Source of the DNA: CAZSNT01 sp964607765
GTDB lineage: Bacteria > Verrucomicrobiota > Lentisphaeria > Oligosphaerales > JABHEG01
Assembly: GCA_964607765.1 (NCBI GenBank)
Contig: CAZSNT010000028.1
Coordinates: forward strand, 13,440-77,439
Length of the DNA stretch: 64,000 nt
Direction: 5' to 3'
Below are positions 36,818-44,909 of this stretch, piece after piece. The first letter of the stretch is position 1, and each line of letters begins with the position of its first letter. The notes beneath the pieces are model-generated. The model did not search any database and was not told where the DNA came from. It saw only the letters and a program-made list of their open reading frames with translations. The translations under genes were made by a program, and so were the position numbers.

Positions 36818-38004
36818 AGATACTGGTCGCTGAAGACGACGTGATGTCCCAGCAGCTCCTCCTCAAGTTGCTGCAGATCTGGGGGCACGACGTGACGCTG
36901 ACGGCCGACGGCGCCGAGGCGTGGGAAGAGTACCAGCGAGAGTACTACCCCATCGTCATCAGCGATTGGATGATGCCAAAGGTCGACGGCGTCGAGCTGA
37001 TCAGGCGCATTCGCGCGTCCGAAGATCACCCTTACACCTACACCGTGCTGCTCACGGCGAAGTCGACGACGCGCGAACTGGTCGAGGGCATGGAGGCCGG
37101 GGCCGATGACTTCCTCGGCAAACCCTTCGACGCGAGTGAACTGCGCTGTCGCGTGCGTGCGGGTGAGCGTGTGATCCGGTTGGAGCAGGCCCTGGCACAG
37201 CGCAACACGGAACTGGCCGCACTCAATACGCGAATGTCACGGGACCTGGAAGCGGCTGCGAACATCCAGCGCAACATGCTCCCGAGGGCTTTCCCAGACA
37301 ACGACGTTGTTGCTTTCGCGTGGAACTACGAGCCTTGCGACGAGCTGGCCGGCGATACTCTGAACGTGCTGAGTCTGGACGAACGGCACATCGGGCTTTA
37401 CGTCCTGGATGTCAGCGGCCACGGCGTCCCTTCGTCGCTGCTGTCGGTGACGCTGCATCAACTCCTCGCGCCGTCCATGCAGCAGTCATCGCTCCTCAAA
37501 CGTCCCGTGGACGCGCCGCCGGGCTACGAATTGGCGTCGCCGGTCGAGGTGGCCGAGAGACTCAATCACCTGTTCCCTCTCTCCGACGAGTCGGGGGGAC
37601 TGTATTTCACGTTGCTCTATGGCGTGTTCGACCTGGACACGCGCCGGCTGCGATACGTCCAGGCCGGTCATCCTTCGCCCGTTCACGTTGCGGCGGGCGG
37701 CGCAGCATCCGTGGTCGAGGGGGGCGGGTTGCCCATCGGCTTTCTGGACGCCGCTGTCTTCGACGAGGGCGTCATCGATCTGGCGCCGGGCGACCGGCTC
37801 TACCTCTACTCGGACGGCATCTATGAGGTGTCTGACGCGGCGGGTGAACTGTTCGGCCAGGACCGGCTGACGCGCGTGTTGAGCGAGGCCCGTGACGAGT
37901 CACTCGCGGATTCCCTGCTCACGCTGGTGGCGGGCGTGAGAGAATGGGGTGGCGCTTCGGGGCTGAACGACGACATTTCACTGCTGGGGCTCGAGATCCT
38001 GTAG
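36814..38004 (+). CDS. Response regulator with SpoIIE-type PP2C phosphatase output
   Basis: A 396-residue RsbU/SpoIIE-like regulator. The receiver domain (1-~120) has acidic E7/D8/D9, phospho-acceptor D51 (VISDWMMPK), and the conserved K in GKPFD. A helical linker (~125-165) leads to a PP2C domain with LDVSGHGVPS, LLYGVFDL and LYLYSDGIYE. In the first metal motif GDxxD is GDTLN, with Asn for the second Asp, a change seen in some subgroups. Such proteins dephosphorylate anti-anti-sigma factors in partner-switching pathways; no such partner lies in this window. It is translationally coupled to the preceding sulfatase. Confidence 0.93.
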   Translation: MKILVAEDDVMSQQLLLKLLQIWGHDVTLTADGAEAWEEYQREYYPIVISDWMMPKVDGVELIRRIRASEDHPYTYTVLLTAKSTTRELVEGMEAGADDFLGKPFDASELRCRVRAGERVIRLEQALAQRNTELAALNTRMSRDLEAAANIQRNMLPRAFPDNDVVAFAWNYEPCDELAGDTLNVLSLDERHIGLYVLDVSGHGVPSSLLSVTLHQLLAPSMQQSSLLKRPVDAPPGYELASPVEVAERLNHLFPLSDESGGLYFTLLYGVFDLDTRRLRYVQAGHPSPVHVAAGGAASVVEGGGLPIGFLDAAVFDEGVIDLAPGDRLYLYSDGIYEVSDAAGELFGQDRLTRVLSEARDESLADSLLTLVAGVREWGGASGLNDDISLLGLEIL

Positions 38005-38035
38005 CAGTCGATCCACCAATATGATGGACGCGGTC

Positions 38036-38737
38036 ATGACTTATGATGCACTGAAAGCGCGCGTGTGCGCGGCGAACTGCCGGATCAATCGCATCCGGCT
38101 GGCGATCCTGACGTGGGGCAACGCTTCCGAGGTGGACCGCGACGCGGGTGTGTTCGCCATCAAACCGAGTGGCGTCGACTACGATGCGCTCGAACCGGCG
38201 TCCATCCCGATCGTGTCGCTCGAAACGGGCGAGAAAGTCGAGGGCGCCATGAATCCCTCGTCGGATACCGCGACCCACTGGGAGCTGTACCGTGCGTTCC
38301 CGGAGATCGGTGGGATCGTGCACACGCACTCGCCGCACGCCACGGCGTGGGCGCAGGCGCACCGCGAGATTCCGTGTCTCGGCACAACGCACGCCGACAC
38401 CTTCTACGGCCCCGTGCCGTGCACACGACCCCTGACACGGGCGGAGATCGAGAACGACTACGAGTTGAACACCGGCAGAGTGATTGCGGAGCACTTCGCC
38501 GAGAACGCCCTGAGCCCGGCCGAGATACCCGGAGTGCTGGTCTCGGCGCACGCGCCGTTTACCTGGGGTGCGGATGCGATGAAGGCGGTGGTCAACGGTC
38601 AGATCCTGGAAGAAGTGGCCAGAATGGCAGCCGCCACGATCGCGCTCAACCCAGGCATTGGTGCGGTCGACCAGTTCCTCCTCGACAAGCATTACCTGCG
38701 CAAACACGGGGCGAACGCCTACTACGGGCAGGGATGA
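38036..38737 (+). CDS. araD: Class II aldolase-type L-ribulose-5-phosphate 4-epimerase
   Basis: A 233-residue AraD-type protein, matching E. coli AraD (231) in length. ATG 38036 is chosen for that match; ATGs at 38021 and 38024 are also in frame. The zinc ligands are H96 and H98 in VHTHSPHATAW plus a later His in SAHAPFTWG. PSSDTATH and PCTRPLT are family hallmarks, and the C-terminal YGQG supplies the catalytic Tyr. The reaction epimerises L-ribulose-5-P to D-xylulose-5-P, entering the pentose phosphate pathway. Related fuculose-phosphate aldolases have similar folds, but this motif set fits AraD better. It lies within the sulfatase run. Confidence 0.88.
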   Translation: MTYDALKARVCAANCRINRIRLAILTWGNASEVDRDAGVFAIKPSGVDYDALEPASIPIVSLETGEKVEGAMNPSSDTATHWELYRAFPEIGGIVHTHSPHATAWAQAHREIPCLGTTHADTFYGPVPCTRPLTRAEIENDYELNTGRVIAEHFAENALSPAEIPGVLVSAHAPFTWGADAMKAVVNGQILEEVARMAAATIALNPGIGAVDQFLLDKHYLRKHGANAYYGQG

Positions 38738-38752
38738 GTGGAGCTGACGACG

Positions 38753-40594
38753 ATGAGACCGACACCTGCACAGGCCTTCCGCACCCTCGCCGCCGGACTG
38801 CTGATGCTGCCGCTGCTGTCCGCCTTGGCACGCGAGCGCCTGGACAAACCCAACGTGCTGGTGTTCTTCACGGACGACCACGGGTATACCGACCTGTCAG
38901 CGCAGGGCATCCGTGCCGACATCCGCACGCCGCACATCGATGCGCTTGCGTCGGGCGGCGTCCGCATGACCAGCGGCTACGTCTCCGCGCCGCAGTGCGT
39001 GCCCTCGCGCGCCGGGTTGCTCGCCGGGCGTTACCAGAACCGGTTTGGTGTGGAGAGCAACGGGCGGCCATTGACAGGGTTCAATGCGCAGCAGACCATT
39101 GCCGAGCGGCTGGCCGCAGCCGGCTACGCCACGGGCATGGCCGGCAAGTGGCACCTCGGCCCCGGCTCGCAGATCCCGGCACACGGCTTCCAACTCATCT
39201 TCAACAAGAACAGCAATCGACCGGGCACGGCGAATTTCGATTTGCAGGGCAACGACGTGCCCATGGGCCGCGAGGCCAGCGGCATGTACCACCTCGACGC
39301 CTGCAGTGCGGCGGCCTGCGCCTTCATCCGCCGTTTCAAGGACCAGCCGTTCTTCTTCTATCTCGCCTATCGCGCGCCCCACGTGCCGCTCGACGCACCC
39401 GCGAAATATCTGAAGCGCTTCCCGGGGGACATGCCGGAACGCCGGCGCCAGTGCCTCGCGATGATGGCCAGCGTGGACGACGGCATCGGCCAGATCATGC
39501 AGACGCTGCGGGAGACCGGCATCGAGGAGAACACGCTCGTGTTCTTCATCGCCGACAATGGTGCGCCCCTGAAAATCCACAAAGAGGACAAGCCGGGCGG
39601 CGGCCCCGGCTGGGACGGATCGCTGAACGAGCCGTTGAACGGCGAGAAAGGCATGCTGTCCGAGGGCGGAGTACGCGTGCCCTACATCGTGTATTGGAAA
39701 GACACGCTGCCGGCTGGCAAGCTCTACCACCAGCCGGTTATCTCCCTGGACATGGCCGCCACGGCCAGCGCACTGGCCGGGCTGCCGCACGATCCCGTAC
39801 TCGACGGGGTCAACCTGATCCCTTACCTGCGCGGGGAGAAGCAGGGCGCGCCGCACGAGACACTCTACTGGCGCTGGATTGCGCAGTCCGCAGTGCGGCA
39901 GGGCAAGTGGAAATACCTGCGCGGCGGCGAGCGGGAGTACCTTTACGATCTCGACGCGGACAAGGAAGAGAAACACAGCGTGCTCGAAACGCATCCGGAA
40001 CTCGCTGCCCGGCTCCGCGCAAAACTCGAGACATGGACGGCGGCCCTCGATCCGCCGGGCCTCCACGCCGGCGGAATGTCCAGCACCTGGGAAGCGTATT
40101 TCGACTTCTACCTCGACGGCAAACCCGCGCCCGCGCCCGGGGCGTCTCCCCGGAAGACGCCGGACAGCCGCAAAGCGTCGGCATTGCAGGGCTGGATTGC
40201 GCGCAACAGTTCGGCCACGGTTCGCCAGGGCGCACTGCACATCACCCCTGCCGAGGCCGGTAAGCAACACCCGTTCATTGCCCGCGCGAATGTGAGCCTG
40301 ACCGGCCCGGTCAAGGCCCGGGCCCAGCTGCGCTGCACGGCGGGCGGCAGAGCGGGGGTCGGCTGGCGCACGCACGGCCAGAAGAGCTTCCCAAAAGGGC
40401 AGGTGGCCATGTGTAGTGTGTCGCCCGCCACTGACTGGCAGGAGCTCAGCATCGATGTGCCCGCACGCGATCGCATCATCCACGTGCGACTGCTCCTGCC
40501 TGCTGCCACGTGCGAAATCCGCAGCATCGACCTGCAGGACGCGCGCGGGAAACGGGCTACGTGGAAGTTCCAGACGCCTCCTGTGCCGGAGTGA
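38753..40594 (+). CDS. Exported sulfatase with C-terminal beta-sandwich module
   Basis: A 613-residue type I sulfatase starting at ATG 38753, 15 bases after the araD stop; a GTG at 38738 is possible. The signal peptide is MRPTPAQAFRTLAAGLLMLPL and so on. The motif is PQCVPSRAGLLAGRY with C82. Other marks are GMAGKWHLGPG and FFIADNGAP. Residues ~480-613 form an extra domain ending IRSIDLQDARGKRATWKFQ, which resembles the repeated modules of the sulfatase at 32235. Exported, so likely acts on intact polysaccharide. Confidence 0.92.
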   Translation: MRPTPAQAFRTLAAGLLMLPLLSALARERLDKPNVLVFFTDDHGYTDLSAQGIRADIRTPHIDALASGGVRMTSGYVSAPQCVPSRAGLLAGRYQNRFGVESNGRPLTGFNAQQTIAERLAAAGYATGMAGKWHLGPGSQIPAHGFQLIFNKNSNRPGTANFDLQGNDVPMGREASGMYHLDACSAAACAFIRRFKDQPFFFYLAYRAPHVPLDAPAKYLKRFPGDMPERRRQCLAMMASVDDGIGQIMQTLRETGIEENTLVFFIADNGAPLKIHKEDKPGGGPGWDGSLNEPLNGEKGMLSEGGVRVPYIVYWKDTLPAGKLYHQPVISLDMAATASALAGLPHDPVLDGVNLIPYLRGEKQGAPHETLYWRWIAQSAVRQGKWKYLRGGEREYLYDLDADKEEKHSVLETHPELAARLRAKLETWTAALDPPGLHAGGMSSTWEAYFDFYLDGKPAPAPGASPRKTPDSRKASALQGWIARNSSATVRQGALHITPAEAGKQHPFIARANVSLTGPVKARAQLRCTAGGRAGVGWRTHGQKSFPKGQVAMCSVSPATDWQELSIDVPARDRIIHVRLLLPAATCEIRSIDLQDARGKRATWKFQTPPVPE

Positions 40595-40715
40595 TCAGCG
40601 AGAGCCTCGGGAAGTGTGTGCGGCAGCGTGCAGGATCGCGGGTCATCAACGTCATGCCTGACACGGCGGCGTGGGCCCATTCGAAGTAACCCTGACAGCT
40701 ATTCGGGAGTGGACC

Positions 40716-42752
40716 ATGACCGCACGAGCACTGGGCACGTTGTTCCTCGTTTTGACTGCGATCGGTCTGCACGCCGAGCCGCTGGCCTGGATTCGGTTAG
40801 GCGAGCCGGGCGGTCAGAAGTACAACGATGCACCGTATCACTGGCTGGGCGATTCCGCGCTGCACTTGAGGGTGGATGTTGTTCCGGCCAAAGATCATGC
40901 GCTCGATCTGCTCTGGGGTTCGAAGAGAGACCAGCGCGGCGCAGAGCTCGTTGTCAACGGCGCGGCGCAGACTGTTCAGGCCGGGGGTTACAACGGGTTC
41001 GAGTGGCAACGGCTCGTCCTTCCTGCCGAGCTCGAGGCCGAGCGTTACGAGCTGGCTCTCCGCGCCGCTGAGCCAAAGGCGGCGTTCCTCGCCGCGATCC
41101 GCGTGGTCAGCGCAGGCACGCCGCTCGACGAGCCTCTGCCGCCGGCCAAGTCCCACCGGATTACTGTTACCGAAGCGCCGCCGCACAAACTGCATGCCTG
41201 GATGCAGCAACTGCAAGCGTCCGAACTGGGTGTCTGGCAGCGTGCTGCGATCCATGGGCTGCAGGCGAACGAAGCGTTGCAGCGCTGCCGCAAATATGTG
41301 GACGGCTGGCTCGCACATGCCGACCCGAAGACCGGCCTGATCCCACGCAACCTGGGCGCGAGCAAGCACTTCTGGAACGGGCGCGATGCGGGCGCGGACA
41401 ATTACTCGTTCATGGTACTCACGTGTGCGTTGACGGACCGGGCCGCGTTCGACGGGCGCATGCTGGACATGCTGCGCACGGAGACACGCCTGACCAGCCG
41501 CCTCGGCGCATTGCCCGCGGACTACGACTTCAACAAGCAGGCGTACCGGCACGAAAAGCCAGATGTGAGCAGGCTCATCTTCGATGGCTCGGAGTACGTG
41601 AAGGACGGCCTGATGCCGATCACCGAATGGCTCGGCGTCACCCCTTGGTCCGAGCGCATGGTCGGCATCGTCGACAGCATCTGCGAGCACGCCCCGTTCG
41701 AGACACCGAACGGCAAGATCCCCTCGAACAACGTCGAGGTGAACGGTGAGATGATGCAGGTGCTCAGCCGCCTGTGTTTCATGGCCGGCGACGAGGAGTA
41801 TCTGGACATGGCCTGTCGCATCGCCGACTGGTATCTGCTGGGGGACAGGCACCCTACGCGGCACGCCACGAAACTCGGTTTGCGTGACCACAACTGCGAG
41901 CTGATCTCCGGCCTGACCGAGGTCTATGCAGCCTGCCACTTCGCACGCAAAGACAAAGCTGCAGCCTACCGCAAGCCGATTCACGAGATGCTCGACCGCA
42001 TTCTGGAGGTGGGCGTCAACGAGCACGGCCTGATGTTCGATGCGGTGAATCCGCAGACCGGCAAGGTGCTCAGGAACCGGATAGGCGACAACTGGGGCTA
42101 CAACTACAACGGTTTTCACACCGTGTTCCAGCTGGACGGCACAGCGCCGTACCGCGACGCGACCCGGTTCGCCATGGGCAACCTGAAGCCGCACTACTGG
42201 AAGTTCGCCTGGCAGGGCTGGGGCTCGGACGGTATCGCCGACTCGGTGGAAGGCGCCATCAGTCTGTTCAATCGCGAACGAGACGTGCCCGGCGTGCCTG
42301 AGTGGATCGATGCGAACATCGCACGCATGCTGCTGATCCAGAAGCCGGACGGCGTGATCGAGGGCTGGCACGGCGACGGCAACTACGCACGCACCGCAAT
42401 CCTCTGGGTGCTGTGGAAGCAGCAGGGCGTGACGGTGCAGCCGTGGCGCGCCGATGTCAGGCTGGGCGCCGTCCACGACGGTGACACGTTACGGCTCGCG
42501 CTCAGCGCGGACGAGCCGTGGCAGGGCCGGCTGGCCTTCGATCAGCCGCGACACAAGACCGTGATGCGGATGCCGCTGGATTACCCGCGCATCAATCAGT
42601 TCCCCGAGTGGTTCACTGTTGCGGCGTCAGACCGCTGGGTTGTGCAGCACGACGGTGAGAAGCAGATCCGTTCCGGCAGTGAACTGATCGCGGGGCTGCC
42701 GTTGACGTTGGCCGCGGGGCAGACGGCCCGAGTTGCCGTGAGCAGACAGTAG
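40716..42752 (+). CDS. Exported protein, probable alpha-barrel; family not recognised
   Basis: A 678-residue protein. ATG 40716 gives a signal peptide (MTARALGTLFLVLTAIGLHA). The first ~170 residues look like a beta-sandwich; the middle (~180-600) is rich in paired helices with aromatic/acidic turns (FWNGRDAGADNYSF, GDNWGYNYNGFHTVFQ, WQGWGSDGIADSVEG), as in six-hairpin glycosidase-like barrels. A C-terminal ~80-residue strand region follows. I cannot name the family. A hydrolase or lyase is plausible from its position as the last gene of the sulfatase run, but that is inference. Confidence 0.6.
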   Translation: MTARALGTLFLVLTAIGLHAEPLAWIRLGEPGGQKYNDAPYHWLGDSALHLRVDVVPAKDHALDLLWGSKRDQRGAELVVNGAAQTVQAGGYNGFEWQRLVLPAELEAERYELALRAAEPKAAFLAAIRVVSAGTPLDEPLPPAKSHRITVTEAPPHKLHAWMQQLQASELGVWQRAAIHGLQANEALQRCRKYVDGWLAHADPKTGLIPRNLGASKHFWNGRDAGADNYSFMVLTCALTDRAAFDGRMLDMLRTETRLTSRLGALPADYDFNKQAYRHEKPDVSRLIFDGSEYVKDGLMPITEWLGVTPWSERMVGIVDSICEHAPFETPNGKIPSNNVEVNGEMMQVLSRLCFMAGDEEYLDMACRIADWYLLGDRHPTRHATKLGLRDHNCELISGLTEVYAACHFARKDKAAAYRKPIHEMLDRILEVGVNEHGLMFDAVNPQTGKVLRNRIGDNWGYNYNGFHTVFQLDGTAPYRDATRFAMGNLKPHYWKFAWQGWGSDGIADSVEGAISLFNRERDVPGVPEWIDANIARMLLIQKPDGVIEGWHGDGNYARTAILWVLWKQQGVTVQPWRADVRLGAVHDGDTLRLALSADEPWQGRLAFDQPRHKTVMRMPLDYPRINQFPEWFTVAASDRWVVQHDGEKQIRSGSELIAGLPLTLAAGQTARVAVSRQ

Positions 42753-42777
42753 AGACTGCTTTGGGCTCGGAAGAGAA

Positions 42778-42828
42778 AACTCGACAGCAATCGGGTGCAA
42801 TCGACAGCTGCCGACCGCAATCGACGGC
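42778..42828. repeat. Dispersed GATTGC/GTCGG element, copy 1 (inverted)
   Basis: Contains CTCGACAGCAATCGGGTG and CAATCGACAGCTGCCGACCG. It is the reverse complement of the elements at 47562-47639 and 50989-51062. It lies between two co-directional genes. Confidence 0.8.
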
Positions 42829-42895
42829 AATCCCTGCAAGCCGCACCGAACACTGCTCCACTTGCTCATCGCCGCGGAGCAGCTATGCTGTGTGC

Positions 42896-44827
42896 ATGAC
42901 ACCTTCCAGGAAGACTCCCCGTAAAGCGCCGCGCCTGACCGGTACATATTCCGGACATCTCCGCGGCTTCGGTTTCTTTGTCCCGGCACGCGGCGGCGAT
43001 GATCTGTTCGTGCCGCCCGGGCACGAAGGCAACGCCATCGATGGTGATACCGTGGAGGCGGAGCGCCGGCGCGGCGACACCGTGCAGGTGACACGCGTCC
43101 TCGAACGCGGTCGTGCGCGCCTGGCAGGCACGTTCCTCGGCCGCCGCTCCTTTTCGCCCGACGCCCACCACATCGGCAAGATCCTCACGGTGACCGGCAG
43201 TGCGAAGAAGGGCGACAAGATCCTGGTCGTGCCCGAGCTCGACGCGTTCCGTATCGAGCGCGTCCTGGGTCGCTCGGGCGCCCCGGACGTCGAGGACGCC
43301 GCCGTGCTGGCCGAGCTCGGCATCGCCGCGGAGTTCCCGGCTGCCGTACACAAGGAGACGAAATCCCTGCCCGCGCCTGCGGAGTCCGCAGTCGCGGACA
43401 GGCTCGACCTGCGCAGCGCCGTCACCGTCGTGACCATCGATCCCGTGACGTCGCGGGATTTCGATGACGCCATATCCGTCGAGCGTTCCCGCGACGGCTG
43501 GACGTTGGGCGTGCACATTGCCGACGTATCGCATTACGTGCAGCCGGGCACCGCGCTGGATGCCGAGGCACGCCGACGCGGCACGAGTGTCTACCTGCCG
43601 GGCCGCGTCATTCCCATGCTCCCGGAGCGACTCTCGAATGATCTCTGTTCACTGCGGGAGGGCAAGAACCGTTTCGCGTTGAGCGTGCTGCTGGACTACG
43701 ACACGAAGGGCGACCTTCGCCGCACCCGCTTTGCCGAGAGCGTTATCCGGCCGGCCAGGCGCTTCTCTTACGAACGCGCTTCCCGCGTCATGGACGGCAC
43801 CCGCCGCGAGTCCGGGCGCGTGGGCCGGGTGCTGCGGGACATGCTGCAGCTTTCCGAGCTGTTGCGACAGCGCCGGCAGTCACTCGAGCTGCCGCGTAAC
43901 GAGACCGAACTTGTGTTCGATGCCGCCGGCAACGTGGTCGACCTGCGCTCGATCGCGCACGATGTGGCGCACGGCGTGATCGAGGAGTTCATGTTGGCTG
44001 CCAACCAGCAGGTGGCCCGGCTCATGCTCCTGCGCGGCGTGCCCACACTGTTCCGCAACCACCCGGCGCCGGAGGACCTGAAGGCCGTGCGGGACGTCCT
44101 CGAACTGCTCGGCATGGAACACGGACCCTCGTCCTCCTCCCCGTCCTCGTCTTCGAAGAGGCGCTCCTCGGCCCGCGTTGCCAAGCCGGGTGAGATCGAC
44201 CTGCCCCGCGTCGTGTCGGACGCCGTGAGCAAGGGCTTCGGCCCGACAGTGACATCGGCCGTGTTCCGCTGCATGTCCCGGGCCCGTTACACCGGTACCG
44301 ACTCGAGCCACTTCAGTCTGGGCTTCCCGGCCTACTGCCACTTCACGTCGCCCATCCGCCGCTACGCGGACCTCACGGTGCATCGCGGGCTGCGCGGGCT
44401 GCTCAAAGCGGAAGGTAAGCCCTTGGTCATCCGGCCCGGGGCAAAGCCGGGCAAGCCGAAGCGCGACGCCGCCCACGAAGCGCTGGGTGAGCAGCTGACC
44501 GCGCGTGCAGCCGCCGCGGAGCGTGCCGAGTCCCGTATCCGTCGCCGTCGCGTCCTGGAGTTCCTGCTGCGCCAGGGGCCAATTCCCACCACCGGCCAGA
44601 TCACGGGCGTGGTGGAGAAGGGCCTGATCGTGGATCTGTCCGAGTACGGCACGTCCGGCTTCCTGGCGACCGACGCGCTGCCCGGCCCGTCCTACGACTT
44701 TGAGCCCGGCAAGCTGGCGGGCGACCGACGCACGTATCGGCTGGGCCAGGACATCGAGGTCTGCATTCACCGCATCGATCCGGCCGCCAGTCAGCTCGAC
44801 CTCGCACCGGCGCCGCGGTACGGGTGA
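42896..44827 (+). CDS. rnr: Ribonuclease R (RNase II/RNB family)
   Basis: A 643-residue 3'-5' exoribonuclease, shorter than the 813 residues of E. coli RNase R because the N-terminal region is reduced. It begins with a cold-shock-like domain (LRGFGFFVPARGGDDLFVPPG). The catalytic Asps D182, D188, D190 and D191 lie in DPVTSRDFDDAIS and correspond to E. coli D272/278/280/281. Other RNB marks are LPGRVIPMLPERLSNDLC and HFTSPIRRYADLTVHR. A Ser-rich insert (about 412-425) interrupts the catalytic domain. The C terminus is an S1 domain (TGVVEKGLIVDLSEYGTSGF). Start 42896 is the first ATG consistent with family length. Acts in mRNA and structured RNA decay. Confidence 0.93.
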   Translation: MTPSRKTPRKAPRLTGTYSGHLRGFGFFVPARGGDDLFVPPGHEGNAIDGDTVEAERRRGDTVQVTRVLERGRARLAGTFLGRRSFSPDAHHIGKILTVTGSAKKGDKILVVPELDAFRIERVLGRSGAPDVEDAAVLAELGIAAEFPAAVHKETKSLPAPAESAVADRLDLRSAVTVVTIDPVTSRDFDDAISVERSRDGWTLGVHIADVSHYVQPGTALDAEARRRGTSVYLPGRVIPMLPERLSNDLCSLREGKNRFALSVLLDYDTKGDLRRTRFAESVIRPARRFSYERASRVMDGTRRESGRVGRVLRDMLQLSELLRQRRQSLELPRNETELVFDAAGNVVDLRSIAHDVAHGVIEEFMLAANQQVARLMLLRGVPTLFRNHPAPEDLKAVRDVLELLGMEHGPSSSSPSSSSKRRSSARVAKPGEIDLPRVVSDAVSKGFGPTVTSAVFRCMSRARYTGTDSSHFSLGFPAYCHFTSPIRRYADLTVHRGLRGLLKAEGKPLVIRPGAKPGKPKRDAAHEALGEQLTARAAAAERAESRIRRRRVLEFLLRQGPIPTTGQITGVVEKGLIVDLSEYGTSGFLATDALPGPSYDFEPGKLAGDRRTYRLGQDIEVCIHRIDPAASQLDLAPAPRYG

Positions 44828-44861
44828 GCGTCGTTCCCTCGTTACGCCGTAAGCCAGGATT

Positions 44862-44881
44862 CCCGGGTCGGGAGACCCGGG
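44862..44881. repeat. GC hairpin between convergent genes
   Basis: CCCGGGTC and GACCCGGG form an 8-bp perfect stem with a 4-base loop, between the stop codons of two convergent genes. No T-rich tail, so it may be a repeat rather than a terminator. Confidence 0.7.
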
Positions 44882-44909
44882 CTACGGTGCTGGGTGCCGC
44901 CTCTGCTCC

